A stretch of DNA of 64,000 nt from contig NZ_JALKAJ010000001.1 of the NCBI RefSeq assembly GCF_023015615.1, positions 186,001 through 250,000 on the forward strand, in the 5' to 3' direction. Below the pieces are notes generated by a model, which was given only the letters and a program-made list of their open reading frames with translations, searched no databases and was not told where the DNA came from. The first letter of the stretch is position 1. Every line of letters starts with the position of its first letter. A program made the translations under genes and the position numbers. This document shows positions 52,346 through 61,428 of this stretch, in pieces. The DNA comes from Qipengyuania sp. S6317L1. Its GTDB lineage: Bacteria > Pseudomonadota > Alphaproteobacteria > Sphingomonadales > Sphingomonadaceae.

Positions 52346-52942
52346 TCAGGGCTGCGCCTGATCCTGCACAAGAAAAGCGCCGCGAAGCTCGCCCGGCGCA
52401 AATCCGGTGGCGAGGTCATCGGGATAGGCTGCGGCGATTGCATCGCTGATCGTTGGGTCGATATTGGTGCCGTGACACACAGAACACGGCTGTTCCTTCA
52501 TCGGGATTGCTTGCAGATAGACCATGGCGCCATCCACCGATCCGTGAACCTTGCGCGGAGCGCCATTGTCCATCGGCGCCGCTTCAAGCTGTGCGTAAAG
52601 CGGTTCAAGCTCGGGGGAGAGGCCGCCATCCGCATTGCGATTGCGGCGCGCGATGCGGCTGATGGAAAGGCCGCTTTCCTCAGACAGGGCTTGCGCAATG
52701 GCGGGTGCTGCCGATTGGCACACGCCGATTGCTCCCACCGCTCCCCTGTCGCCAATCGCGGTCGAAAGCGTCGTCTGGAGTTCGGATTGAAACTGCGCAG
52801 TGACCTGTTGCGAGCGGTTGAGAAAAGCCGCCTGTTCGGCATCGCTCTTATCGCTGGAGGTGTCTGGCGAACACCCGGCTAGGACAAGGGCGCTGCACGC
52901 GGCTGCAAGGGCGAGGGTGTGCTTGCTCGGATTAAAGTGCAT
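52346..52942 (-). CDS. DUF3365-type haem-binding lipoprotein
   Basis: A 198-residue lipoprotein (signal peptide ends ALVLAGC) with one c-type haem motif CSVCHGT near residue 150, in the arrangement of Tll0287-like proteins. A second cysteine pair is not seen. Haem attachment would need the Ccm system in the periplasm. It is encoded in line with the bd-type oxidase genes, so a role in redox sensing or electron transfer near that oxidase is possible. Confidence 0.75.
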   Translation of the reverse strand: MHFNPSKHTLALAAACSALVLAGCSPDTSSDKSDAEQAAFLNRSQQVTAQFQSELQTTLSTAIGDRGAVGAIGVCQSAAPAIAQALSEESGLSISRIARRNRNADGGLSPELEPLYAQLEAAPMDNGAPRKVHGSVDGAMVYLQAIPMKEQPCSVCHGTNIDPTISDAIAAAYPDDLATGFAPGELRGAFLVQDQAQP

Positions 52943-52961
52943 CGACGGCTCTCCTTTATCG

Positions 52962-53093
52962 TCAGGCCTTGAGCCAGAAGCGGATAATCATCGCCACCAC
53001 GCCCAGCACAGTCACACTTGCCAGCCATATTGCGGCCATCCACGCGAGGCGCTTCCACAAGGGAGGTTGGGGTTCGGTATCGAGGCGCGGCAT
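52962..53093 (-). CDS. DUF2474-type small subunit of a bd oxidase
   Basis: A 43-residue protein (MPRLDTEPQPPLWKRL then one membrane helix, ending IIRFWLKA), shorter than usual gene-finding limits. DUF2474 proteins are the small third subunit found with cyanide-insensitive bd oxidases. Its ATG shares one base with the cydB stop (TAATG), so translation is coupled. Confidence 0.75.
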   Translation of the reverse strand: MPRLDTEPQPPLWKRLAWMAAIWLASVTVLGVVAMIIRFWLKA

Positions 53094-54091
53094 TAATGAT
53101 ACCCCTCGTCGTCCACTTTGCCCCTGAACACCCAATAGGCCCAGGCGGTGTAGCCGATGATCAGCGGCATGGTGATCGCAACACCCACCAGCATGAAAAT
53201 CTGGCTGCTTTCGGGCGCTGCTGCATCCCAGATCGTGACGCCGGGGGGCACAACATAGGGCCACATGGTGACGCCAAGGCCCACCGTGCCGGCAAAGAAC
53301 AGCGCAATCGCCAGCCAGAAGGGTTTGCTGTTGCGTTCCTTGCGGATCGCCTGGATCATCGAGAGGGCGATAAGACCGGTGAGGATCGGCACGGGCGCTG
53401 CGAAATATATCTCGGGCGCGGTGAGCCAGCGGTCGGCATATTCGGCGTTGAGGAAGATGTTATAAAGGCTGACCGCGCCCATCAGCACGATGGTCGCAAT
53501 CGCTGCGCGAAGGGCGAGGTAACGTGCGTGTTTCTGTGCGCCGCCATCCAGCTTCCAGATCAGCCATGTGCTGCCCAAAAGCGCATAGCCGGCGACAACG
53601 CCAAGCCCGCAAAGCAGGGTGTAGGGCGTGAGCCAGTCGAACCAGCTGCCCGCATAGCTGCGATCGACCACTTCGATCCCCTGCAAAAGCGCGCCCAGCG
53701 TCATCCCCTGCGCCATCGCCGCGACAAGCGAGCCGCCAAAGAAGGCCGCGTCCCAGAATGCGCGGTGACCGGGGTCGCGCCAGCGGTATTCGAACGCCAC
53801 CCCGCGAAACACGAGGCCCAGAAGCATGGCGATGATAAGCGGATAGGTGGCAGGCAAGATCACCGCATAGGCAAGCGGGAAAGCGGCAAACAGCCCGCCT
53901 CCGCCAAGCACCAGCCACGTCTCGTTTCCGTCCCAGACAGGCGCGATGGAATTCATCGCCCGGTCGCGGCCCTGACCTACGCGGACCGTGGGGAACAGGA
54001 TGCCAATACCAAGATCAAACCCGTCCATGACGACATAGGCGAAGACGGCGAAGGCGATGATAAACGCCCAGATGACAGTCAAGTCCATCAC
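53093..54091 (-). CDS. cydB: Cytochrome bd-type (cyanide-insensitive) ubiquinol oxidase subunit II
   Basis: A 332-residue subunit with about eight membrane helices; conserved stretches are FAYVVMDGFDLGIGILFPTV near the start and VWDGNETWLVLGGGGLFAAF. It pairs with subunit I to reduce oxygen with quinol. With the short subunit I and the DUF2474 gene it looks like the CioAB branch, known for low sensitivity to cyanide and often to sulfide. It overlaps cydA by 4 bases. Confidence 0.92.
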   Translation of the reverse strand: MMDLTVIWAFIIAFAVFAYVVMDGFDLGIGILFPTVRVGQGRDRAMNSIAPVWDGNETWLVLGGGGLFAAFPLAYAVILPATYPLIIAMLLGLVFRGVAFEYRWRDPGHRAFWDAAFFGGSLVAAMAQGMTLGALLQGIEVVDRSYAGSWFDWLTPYTLLCGLGVVAGYALLGSTWLIWKLDGGAQKHARYLALRAAIATIVLMGAVSLYNIFLNAEYADRWLTAPEIYFAAPVPILTGLIALSMIQAIRKERNSKPFWLAIALFFAGTVGLGVTMWPYVVPPGVTIWDAAAPESSQIFMLVGVAITMPLIIGYTAWAYWVFRGKVDDEGYH

Positions 54092-55542
54092 ACGTCCTCC
54101 TTGTGCGCGGGAAGGGGTTCGTCATGCCCCGGATTTTGCGTTGGTCCAGGTGTAATGCCTGCCGAACGGATCGGGCCGGAATCGCCCTCCATCGCATCGG
54201 GTTCGCCAGAATGCGGGGTCTTGCTCATCAGACGCAGGATGTACCACACGCCGATCCCGAAGACGGTGAAATAGACGATGATGAAGGCAAGCAGCGAAGC
54301 GGCCACGGCAGGCGCATCAAGCGGGCTTGCCGCATCGGCTGTGCGCAGGAGGCCATAGATCACATAAGGCTGTCGGCCCACTTCTGTGGTGATCCATCCC
54401 GCCAGCACCGCTGCAAAGCCGCTGGGTGCCATGAGGACGGCGGCACGGTGCAGCCACGGCATATCGTAAAGCCGCTTTCGCGCGCGGCCATAAAGGCTCC
54501 ACAAACCGATACCCAGCATCGCAAAGCCGATCCCGACCATGATGCGGAACGACCAGAAAATCATGCCCACAGGCGGCTCTTCGTCGTCCGGGATCGTGTC
54601 GAGCCCGTCCATCGGCGCGTTGAGGTCATGCTTCAGGATAAGCGAGGATGCCTTGGGAATTTCGATGGCGTATTTGACGGTCTTTTCCTCGCTGTCGGGA
54701 ATGCCGAAAAGGATCAGGGGCGCACCTTCGGGGTGGCTGTCAAAATGCCCTTCCATCGCCATCACCTTGGCGGGTTGATGTTCAAGCGTGTTGAGGCCGT
54801 GAAGGTCGCCGGCAAAGATTTGTGCAGGGGTCACGATTGCTGCCATCCACATCGCCATCGAGAACATCTTGCGCGCGTGCGGGTTGGCAGAGCCGTCTTT
54901 ACGCTCTTTCAAAAGGTGCCATGCGCCCACGCCCCCGACAACGAAGGCCGTGGTGAGATAGGCGGCCATGACCGTGTGCACGAGGCGGTAGGGGAAGCTC
55001 GGGTTGAAGACGATGTCCCACCAGCTTTCGCCGGGCAGGAACTGTCCGTTCTCGCCGATGATGTGGCCCACCGGCGTTTGCATCCAGCTGTTCACCGACA
55101 GGATCCAGAAGGCCGAGACAAACGTGCCGAGCGCAACCATCAGCGTTGCGGTATAGTGCAGTTTCCGGCCCACCTTGTTCATGCCGAACAACATGACGCC
55201 AAGAAAGCCCGCCTCAAGGAAGAAGGCGGTCAGCACCTCGTAAGCCATGAGCGGCCCGATCACCGGCCCTGCAACGTCGGAAAACACCGACCAGTTGGTG
55301 CCGAACTGATAGCTCATCACGATGCCGGAGACGACACCCATGGCAAAGGCGATGGCGAATATCTTGAGCCAGTATTTGAACAGGTCGAGATAGATCTGTT
55401 TGCCGGTTTTCAACCACAGCCCTTCGAGCACGGCGAGATAGCTCGCCAGCCCGATGGAAAAGGCGGGAAAGAAGAAGTGGAAGCTGACCGTGAAGGCGAA
55501 CTGGATACGTGCCAGCAAAAGGGCGTCGAGCTGATCAAACAT
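54088..55542 (-). CDS. cydA: Cytochrome bd-type (cyanide-insensitive) ubiquinol oxidase subunit I
   Basis: A 484-residue haem-binding subunit: RIQFAFTVSFHFFFPAFSIG contains the haem b595/d-ligand His region near the N-terminus, and the quinol loop (region around residues 250-290) is short, as in CioA. WVLSVNSWMQTPVGHI-type sequence is seen as ILSVNSWMQTPVGHIIGENG. The frame starts at MFDQLDALLLARIQF. The preceding gene region contains no other oxidase gene; the oxidase is probably an alternative, sulfide-tolerant terminal oxidase. Confidence 0.93.
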   Translation of the reverse strand: MFDQLDALLLARIQFAFTVSFHFFFPAFSIGLASYLAVLEGLWLKTGKQIYLDLFKYWLKIFAIAFAMGVVSGIVMSYQFGTNWSVFSDVAGPVIGPLMAYEVLTAFFLEAGFLGVMLFGMNKVGRKLHYTATLMVALGTFVSAFWILSVNSWMQTPVGHIIGENGQFLPGESWWDIVFNPSFPYRLVHTVMAAYLTTAFVVGGVGAWHLLKERKDGSANPHARKMFSMAMWMAAIVTPAQIFAGDLHGLNTLEHQPAKVMAMEGHFDSHPEGAPLILFGIPDSEEKTVKYAIEIPKASSLILKHDLNAPMDGLDTIPDDEEPPVGMIFWSFRIMVGIGFAMLGIGLWSLYGRARKRLYDMPWLHRAAVLMAPSGFAAVLAGWITTEVGRQPYVIYGLLRTADAASPLDAPAVAASLLAFIIVYFTVFGIGVWYILRLMSKTPHSGEPDAMEGDSGPIRSAGITPGPTQNPGHDEPLPAHKEDV

Positions 55543-55633
55543 GGTGCTAGGTGTGATCCCTCACTTGTGAAAACTGTGATGTGAGAGGGCGCGCCCGCAA
55601 TGCTTACTGCGAACGCGCCGTCTCTTGCGACCC

Positions 55634-56263
55634 TCAGGCGACTTTTGTCGTCCTCAGGTATGGTTTGATGGTGGTGAACCCTTGCGGGAACATCTCGGTT
55701 GCCTTTTCATCGTTGATCGAAGGCGGGATGATGACCTCATCACCGGGCCGCCAATCGGCCGGCGTTGCAATGGTGCAGCGGTCGGTGAGTTGCAGGCTGT
55801 CAATCACCCGCAGGATTTCGTCAAAATTGCGCCCGACACTCATCGGATAGGTCATGGTGAGGCGGATTTTGTTCGACGGATCGATGATGAAGACCGAACG
55901 CACCGCCGCCGTCTCGCTCTGATCGGGGTGGATCATGTCATAGAGTTTTGCGATCTCAAGGTCGGGGTCTGCGACAATCGGGAATTGAAGCGAGCAGTTC
56001 TGTGTCTCGTCCACGTCCTTGACCCACTCAAGGTGTTCTTCAACTGTATCGGTTGAAAGGCCAAGCGGCTTGACGCCGCGCGCGTCGAACTCGGCGGCGA
56101 GCCTGGCGGTCATGCCCATTTCGGTAGTGCACACAGGCGTGAAATCAGCCGGGTGGCTGAAGAAAAACACCCAGTTATCGCCGGACCAGTCGTGGAGGGT
56201 GATCTCGCCCTTGGTGGTGGCAATGGTGAAGTCGGGGGCAGTGTCGCCGATATGCAAGCTCAT
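55634..56263 (-). CDS. 1-Cys peroxiredoxin (Prx6/AhpC-TSA)
   Basis: A 209-residue peroxiredoxin with the peroxidatic cysteine in FSHPADFTPVCTTEMG. The Prx6-type C-terminal part follows (YPMSVGRNFDEILRVIDSLQ, then GDEVIIPPSI). Other cysteines (QNCSLQ, DRCTIA) are not in a classical resolving position. It reduces peroxides in the cytoplasm. It stands 91 bases from cydA and 187 bases from dps, all on the minus strand. Confidence 0.92.
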   Translation of the reverse strand: MSLHIGDTAPDFTIATTKGEITLHDWSGDNWVFFFSHPADFTPVCTTEMGMTARLAAEFDARGVKPLGLSTDTVEEHLEWVKDVDETQNCSLQFPIVADPDLEIAKLYDMIHPDQSETAAVRSVFIIDPSNKIRLTMTYPMSVGRNFDEILRVIDSLQLTDRCTIATPADWRPGDEVIIPPSINDEKATEMFPQGFTTIKPYLRTTKVA

Positions 56264-56450
56264 GGTGTGTACTCCTTGGATTGATGACCCACGAGCTACG
56301 CGCGGCGTCGTGAGTCGTCCAATTCAATTACGCACTTACATTAATCGAATTTCCTGCACAAGCGACAAAACGGCTGATTTGCGTGCAAAATCGGCAATGT
56401 CACGACGCAAATGTGCAATCAATTACACTATTTGCTTCATTGATGGCCGC

Positions 56451-56924
56451 TCAGTTCGCCGTCGCCCGCAGCATCCACGCCGTTTTTTCGTGCAAGGTGA
56501 GCCTTGGTGCGACCACGTCCAGCGTCGCCTCGTCCCCGATCTCTTCGGCCACCCGCAAAACCTCGCGCGCGGTGTTGGCGACCTGTTCGTGGCCCTTGGC
56601 AAGGTTGGTCACCATTGCGTGCCAGTCAGGGCTGCCGGTCTCTTCCTTGATCGAGGAAAGCCCGCTCATTTCGGAATAGGAGGATGGCGCATAATGGCCA
56701 AGCGCGCGGATGCGTTCTGCCAGTTCGTCAACCGCGGTCCACATTTCGGTGTATTGCTCCATGAATTGCAGGTGCAATTGCTGAAAATGCGGCCCTTCGA
56801 CATTCCAGTGATAGCCGTGGGTCTTGAGATAGAGCGTATAGGTGTCTGCAAGCAGCTTCTTCAGAGCCGCCGATGATTTCTCGCGTCCTGCGTCATCAAT
56901 TCCGATGTTGATATCCATAGCCAT
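56451..56924 (-). CDS. dps: Dps family DNA-binding/ferritin-like protein
   Basis: A 157-residue ferritin-like protein. Ferroxidase ligands fit YHWNVEGPHFQQLHLQFMEQ and the following TAVDELAERIRALGH. Dps oligomers bind DNA and store iron, limiting Fenton damage. It lies in line with the SulP and HTH genes (40-base gap) and near two peroxiredoxins, in keeping with an oxidative- and sulfide-stress island. Confidence 0.92.
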   Translation of the reverse strand: MAMDINIGIDDAGREKSSAALKKLLADTYTLYLKTHGYHWNVEGPHFQQLHLQFMEQYTEMWTAVDELAERIRALGHYAPSSYSEMSGLSSIKEETGSPDWHAMVTNLAKGHEQVANTAREVLRVAEEIGDEATLDVVAPRLTLHEKTAWMLRATAN

Positions 56925-56964
56925 ATCTTTCCTTCAATGAGAGTGTCGCTTGCGCAGCGGGAGT

Positions 56965-57111
56965 TTAACGCACCGACTGCACCTTGCGCCAGCGGTAAAA
57001 GGTTTTCTCCGATATGCCGACCTCGCGGCAGCTTTCGCAAACGCCTTTACCGCCTTCGATCAAGGCAAGGATGCGGCGGCATTTTGCGTCCTTATCGGCA
57101 ATCGCGCCCAT
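56965..57111 (-). CDS. 48-residue HTH (transposase-like) protein coupled to the SulP gene
   Basis: A short open frame with one helix-turn-helix. Its parts MGAIADKDAKCRRILALIEG and CREVGISEKTFYRWRK resemble the OrfA-type HTH of IS3-like transposases and similar regulators. It has three cysteines. The ATG overlaps the SulP stop by one base (TGATG), so translation is coupled; dps follows 40 bases later. No terminal inverted repeats or OrfB are seen, so it is not a present-day insertion sequence. It is probably a domesticated DNA-binding protein. Confidence 0.6.
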   Translation of the reverse strand: MGAIADKDAKCRRILALIEGGKGVCESCREVGISEKTFYRWRKVQSVR

Positions 57112-58874
57112 CAGATAAGCCCGCGCGCTTCATGTTGATCGACCGGTTCCGGCGGCGCGCCATCATCGCTTACAAGTTTATCGAAAGCTTTGGATTGCGA
57201 GAGGAAAACCTCGCCGTTCAGTTCTTCGACGAAGTGGGAGCGTTTGAGGCGGTCCATCACCGGACCCTTCACCTCGGAAAGATGCAGGCCGATTGCCCCA
57301 TCGCCAAGGCGGTGATTGATCGCCTCAAGGCTTTCGAGGCCCGATGCGTCGATTTCATTGACCGCGCTGCACATCAGGATCACGTGGCGCACGGCCGGCC
57401 GGTCCGCGACCTGTTCGAGCACATATTCCTCAAGCCAGCGGGCATTGAGATAGGTCAGCGCCTCGTCAATGCGGATCGAGAGGATGTGCGGCACGGTGAA
57501 GACTGTGTGACGGTCGACATTGCGGAAATGCTCCGTCTCTGGAACGCGGCCAACGATGGCGGCGTGCGGACGGCTGGCGCGCCACAGGTATAGGAGAAGC
57601 CCCACGCCGACCCCTGTGATCACGCCCATCTCGACCCCTGCAAGCAGGGTGATCGCGATTGTGGCGATATGCGCTGCAAAATCGGCCTTCGAATAATTCC
57701 ACAGGCGGCCCGGCGTTTTGAGATCAACAAGGCTGAGCACGGCAACGATAATGGTCGCAGCCAGCGTTGCGATGGGCAGGCTGAACAAAAGCGGGGTCAG
57801 GAACAGTGTCGCCAGTGCAATTCCCACGGCGGTATAGGCACCCGCGGCCGGGGTCTGCGCGCCAGCATCGAAGTTTACCGCCGACCGGGCAAAGCCGCCT
57901 GTCACAGGATAACCGCCTGAAAACGCGCTCGCGATATTGGCGGCGCCAAGGCCGATCAATTCCTGATCGGGGGCAATCCGCTGACGCCGCTTGGCGGCAA
58001 GGGTCTGCGCAACCGAAACGCTTTCGACAAAACCGATGATGGAGATGAGGAGGGCAGGGACCCACAATTTCTCGATCAGCGACAAATCGGTGCTGGGCAG
58101 GGCAAAGGGCGGCAGGCCTTGCGGGATCGCGCCGACCAGATTGACGCCTCTTGCGCCAAGATCAAATGCAATGACGGCAAGGATGGTGAGCGCCACGGCA
58201 ACCACCGGCCCTGCCTTTGCGGTCATATCGGCGGCGCGAGAAGGCAGGCCGATGCGCTCAAGCGCAGGCTTTGCCCCTTTGCGCACCCAGAACAGGAACA
58301 GCGTGGCAGGAATACCAACCGCCAGCGTCCAGACATTCGTCGCCCCAATCGAGGCGGCGAGCGAGCCGAGCATCTCAGGCCAGTTGTCGCCGCCAGCCTG
58401 GATGCCGAGGATATGCTTTAACTGGCTGGTCGCGATAAGAATGCCCGATGCGGTGATGAAACCGCTGATCACCGGGTGGGAGAGAAGGTTCGCAAGAAAG
58501 CCCGCCCGAAGAAGCCCAAGAATAGCGAGCATCACGCCCGACAGCATCGCAAGCGTAATCGCAGCTTCAAGATATTCAGCCGTCCCTTGCGCCGCCACCG
58601 CGCCCGCTGCGGATGCCGTCATCAGGGAAACCACCGCCACCGGCCCCACTGCCAGGGTGCGGCTGGTCCCGAAAATGGCATAGAGCACAAGCGGCAGGAT
58701 CGAGGCGTAAAGGCCCACAACCGGAGGCAATCCTGCAAGCAGCGCATAGGCGAGGCTTTGCGGGATGAGCATGATGGTGACGATCACCGCCGCCATCAGG
58801 TCATCGGTCAATATGTTCCGGTTGTATGTCCGGCCCCATTCAAGGATCGGAAGATAGCGCGAAAGCATGGTCAA
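57111..58874 (-). CDS. SulP family inorganic anion transporter with STAS domain
   Basis: A 587-residue transporter. About 10-12 membrane helices (IVTIMLIPQSLAYALLAGLP is the conserved opening) are followed by a C-terminal STAS domain (VRHVILMCSAVNEIDASGLE). SulP proteins move sulfate, bicarbonate or related anions. Within this operon, exporting or importing sulfate or sulfite made by sulfide oxidation is a natural guess, but the anion is not shown by sequence. Confidence 0.93.
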   Translation of the reverse strand: MTMLSRYLPILEWGRTYNRNILTDDLMAAVIVTIMLIPQSLAYALLAGLPPVVGLYASILPLVLYAIFGTSRTLAVGPVAVVSLMTASAAGAVAAQGTAEYLEAAITLAMLSGVMLAILGLLRAGFLANLLSHPVISGFITASGILIATSQLKHILGIQAGGDNWPEMLGSLAASIGATNVWTLAVGIPATLFLFWVRKGAKPALERIGLPSRAADMTAKAGPVVAVALTILAVIAFDLGARGVNLVGAIPQGLPPFALPSTDLSLIEKLWVPALLISIIGFVESVSVAQTLAAKRRQRIAPDQELIGLGAANIASAFSGGYPVTGGFARSAVNFDAGAQTPAAGAYTAVGIALATLFLTPLLFSLPIATLAATIIVAVLSLVDLKTPGRLWNYSKADFAAHIATIAITLLAGVEMGVITGVGVGLLLYLWRASRPHAAIVGRVPETEHFRNVDRHTVFTVPHILSIRIDEALTYLNARWLEEYVLEQVADRPAVRHVILMCSAVNEIDASGLESLEAINHRLGDGAIGLHLSEVKGPVMDRLKRSHFVEELNGEVFLSQSKAFDKLVSDDGAPPEPVDQHEARGLI

Positions 58875-58895
58875 AAGGCCCCTCGTCCCGGCGCT

Positions 58896-60119
58896 TTACT
58901 GCGCGATCAATCCGCCTGGCCCTGCCAGCCATTCGCGGCCCTTGAGCATCCCGTTCCAGTAAATCCACGGCAGCGCATCGGCTTTGAGCATCCACGAAAG
59001 GCGCGCCGGTTTCGTCCCGTCGATGATCCACTCCGGAAAGCTCGGCATAAGCTTACCGCCATAGCCGAATTCAGCGAGGACAATCTTGCCGCGCTCTACC
59101 GTAAGGGGGCACGAGCCATAGCCGTCATAGCCCGCCTTGGGGCCATGCCCGCCCAGTTGTTGCAGCACGTTGACCGCCACGACCGGCGCCTGTTTGCGCG
59201 CGGCGGCAGCGGTCTTTGCATTGGGCATCGCGCCTGCATCGCCAAGGCCAAAAACATTGTCATAGCGCACATGGCGCAAGGTGTGCTGATCCACATCGGT
59301 GAACCCGCTTTCGGCAGCGAGCGGGCTGTCTGCGAGAAATTGCGGCGCGACTTGCGGGGGCACGACATGGAGCATATCGAACTCGCGCGTGACTTCGCCT
59401 CCTTCTGTCTTGAACACCGCTTTTTGCGCAGGACCATCGACCGAAACCAGCGTGTGGCCAAGGTCGAGCGCAACGTCGTATTTCTCGATATAGCTCATCA
59501 GCGCCGGGACGTAATCCTGCACTCCAAACAGGACGCCGCCTGCATTGCAGAACTCCACATCAATGTGGTCGAGAACGCCTGCACGCAGCCAGTGATCGCA
59601 CGACAGATACATCGCCTTTTGCGGCGCGCCTGCGCATTTGATCGGCATGGGCGGCTGCGTGAAAATGGCGCGGCCTTGCTTGAGCTTTTGCACCATCTCC
59701 CACGTGTAAGGCGCAAGGTCATAGCGGTAGTTTGACGTGACACCATTCTTGCCAAGCGTCTCTTCAAGCCCCTCGATCTTCTCCCACGCAAGGCGGATAC
59801 CGGGCGCAACGACCAGCGCATCGTACCGCACCGTTGAGCCATCGGCGAGCGTCACTTCGTTATTGTCGGGCTGAAAGGATCTGGCCGCCTGCTTTATCCA
59901 GGTCACGCCCTTGGGCATCACGCTTGCCATGGATCGGCGGGTCACTTCCGGCTTGAACACCCCGCCGCCGACCATGGTCCATCCGGGTTGATAGGCATGG
60001 GTATCGGCAGGGTCGATCACCGCAATATCGAGGTTCCTACGCCGCTTGAGCAGCGAAGATGCGGTGGCAAGTCCGGCGGCACCGCCACCAACGATCACCA
60101 CCGTATGGGATGCAGACAT
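58896..60119 (-). CDS. sqr: Sulfide:quinone oxidoreductase (human SQOR-like)
   Basis: A 407-residue FAD enzyme that oxidises sulfide and reduces quinone. It has an FAD motif VIVGGGAAGLATASSLL, then IKCAGAPQKAMYLSCDHWLR (Cys162) and GYGSCPLTVERGK (Cys337). These are the two cysteines of the human-type enzyme, where sulfur is passed to a small acceptor such as glutathione, rather than the three of bacterial type I. It is 21 bases from SulP and 21 from the DUF442 gene. Confidence 0.92.
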   Translation of the reverse strand: MSASHTVVIVGGGAAGLATASSLLKRRRNLDIAVIDPADTHAYQPGWTMVGGGVFKPEVTRRSMASVMPKGVTWIKQAARSFQPDNNEVTLADGSTVRYDALVVAPGIRLAWEKIEGLEETLGKNGVTSNYRYDLAPYTWEMVQKLKQGRAIFTQPPMPIKCAGAPQKAMYLSCDHWLRAGVLDHIDVEFCNAGGVLFGVQDYVPALMSYIEKYDVALDLGHTLVSVDGPAQKAVFKTEGGEVTREFDMLHVVPPQVAPQFLADSPLAAESGFTDVDQHTLRHVRYDNVFGLGDAGAMPNAKTAAAARKQAPVVAVNVLQQLGGHGPKAGYDGYGSCPLTVERGKIVLAEFGYGGKLMPSFPEWIIDGTKPARLSWMLKADALPWIYWNGMLKGREWLAGPGGLIAQ

Positions 60120-60140
60120 GATTGTTCTCCGAAAAGCGTG

Positions 60141-60551
60141 TCAGGTGAGCCGATCGCTCAGATCTGTGAGGTCGTATCCCGCATCGCTCGCGCGCTTGAG
60201 ACGCTCGGCGGGGGGGATGTCGTCAGGATCGGCAAGCGTATCGAGAGTGATCGAGCGCGTGCCCGTACGGCAGTAGGCAAGCATCGGACCATCGGTGCCG
60301 CGCCGGACCGCGCGAAAGGCGGCAACGGCGGCTTCGGGAAATTGCCCGCCCGATACGGGGATGTGGTGAAAGGCAATGCCATTGGCATGGGCTGCTTCAC
60401 GCATCTCGCCTGCGTTCGGTTGGCCGTCTTCTTCACCGTCGGGCCGGTTGCATAGAACCGCGACAAAGCCTTGTTTGGCAAGGGCCGCAAAGTCCGCCGG
60501 CTGGATCTGCGGCGCAACCGCAAAGCCTTGGGAAATGGGGCGAATGTCCAT
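60141..60551 (-). CDS. DUF442 (TIGR01244) phosphatase-like / sulfur-transfer protein
   Basis: A 136-residue protein with a C-x-T-G-x-R-S motif in AYCRTGTRSITLDTLAD, a dual-specificity-phosphatase fold that also fits persulfide handling. It begins at MDIRPISQGF, with AAGGGAA upstream. The family is often fused to, or encoded near, the MBL-fold persulfide dioxygenases of Blh type, as here. Its start overlaps the stop of the second YeeE gene by one base. Confidence 0.82.
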   Translation of the reverse strand: MDIRPISQGFAVAPQIQPADFAALAKQGFVAVLCNRPDGEEDGQPNAGEMREAAHANGIAFHHIPVSGGQFPEAAVAAFRAVRRGTDGPMLAYCRTGTRSITLDTLADPDDIPPAERLKRASDAGYDLTDLSDRLT

Positions 60552-60970
60552 CACGCTTTCCCTTCGAACAGGCGCACCAGAACCATCCCTGCGAGCATGG
60601 CGACAATGAAGATCGCAGCGGACACAGGTTCGATCACAAGCGCGGCAATACCGGGGCCGGGGCAAAGGCCAGCGATGCCCCAGCCAATCCCGAACAGCGC
60701 CGAACCGCCGATCAATCGCGCCGTCAGATCTTGCGTGCCCGGAAGCGCGAACTCGCCGCCGAATAAGGGGCGGATCAATTTGGGCTGAATTTGCCAGGCG
60801 ATGACCATCACCAGAACCGCGCCGCCCATGACGAAGGCAAGCGTGGGGTCCCAGTCTCCGAACAGGTCGAGAAAACCGCGAACCCGCGCAGGGTCGGTCA
60901 TCCCGCCCAGAGCAAGGCCAGCGCCGAAGATGGAACCCGAAAGGACCGGAATAAGGATACGGCGCATCAT
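60551..60970 (-). CDS. YeeE/YedE family protein (DUF6691 half)
   Basis: About 139 residues with four membrane helices and the conserved GLCPGPGIAAL motif. It is the shorter partner of a split YeeE/TsuA-type transporter for thiosulfate or sulfane sulfur; conserved cysteines in such proteins line the sulfur path. It begins MMRRILIPVLSGS, and the start overlaps the other half (ATGATG around a TGA). Confidence 0.82.
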   Translation of the reverse strand: MMRRILIPVLSGSIFGAGLALGGMTDPARVRGFLDLFGDWDPTLAFVMGGAVLVMVIAWQIQPKLIRPLFGGEFALPGTQDLTARLIGGSALFGIGWGIAGLCPGPGIAALVIEPVSAAIFIVAMLAGMVLVRLFEGKA

Positions 60971-61428
60971 GGCAGCACCTCCAGCCCAAGCGCATTCATC
61001 GCGGCAACCGTGGCAAAGCCGGTAACCATGAAGGTGATCGTTGCAACGATGGACCGCTGCGAGAAACGGCTCATCCCGCAAACGCCGTGCCCGCTGGTGC
61101 AGCCGCTGCCAAGGCGGGTGCCAATGCCCACGATCAGGCCAGCAATGGCGAGGTAAAGCGGCGAGGCGAAGTTTGCAGGAAGGCCGCCTTGAGCAAGCAT
61201 CACGATAAACGCGCCCAGCGGCAAGCCAATGACAAAGCCCCAGGCCGAAACCCGCGGCAGGCCACTGTCGGAGATCCCTGCCGCGCGCGCGGTGATGCCC
61301 GAAATGCCCGCGATCCGCCCGATGCCAAGCAGCATCAGCGCAGCGGCAAGCCCGATAAGAACACCGCCGGCAAGCCCTGCCATCGGCGCTGCGTCCGGAA
61401 AGCCGGTCAGAACAAACGTCTGCGTCAT
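60967..61428 (-). CDS. YeeE/YedE family protein (TsuA-like half)
   Basis: A 153-residue membrane protein with the double-cysteine motif SGCTSGHGVCGMSRFS, which in TsuA forms the sulfur-conducting cysteines. It has about four helices. The ATG at 61428 overlaps the MBL gene stop by 4 bases. In combination with the DUF6691 half it probably imports thiosulfate or another sulfane-sulfur donor. Confidence 0.85.
   Translation of the reverse strand: MTQTFVLTGFPDAAPMAGLAGGVLIGLAAALMLLGIGRIAGISGITARAAGISDSGLPRVSAWGFVIGLPLGAFIVMLAQGGLPANFASPLYLAIAGLIVGIGTRLGSGCTSGHGVCGMSRFSQRSIVATITFMVTGFATVAAMNALGLEVLP

Noticed and set aside
54103..55584. 493-codon plus-strand reading frame opposite cydA
   Set aside because: Antisense of a clear bd-oxidase subunit; long only because of the GC-rich codon bias on the other strand.
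56965..57111. Insertion sequence remnant near dps
   Set aside because: Only the short HTH frame is present, its start is tightly coupled to SulP, and there are no terminal repeats or second transposase frame.
58476..59735. 419-codon plus-strand reading frame opposite SulP and sqr
   Set aside because: Spans two real genes on the opposite strand and has no recognisable domain.
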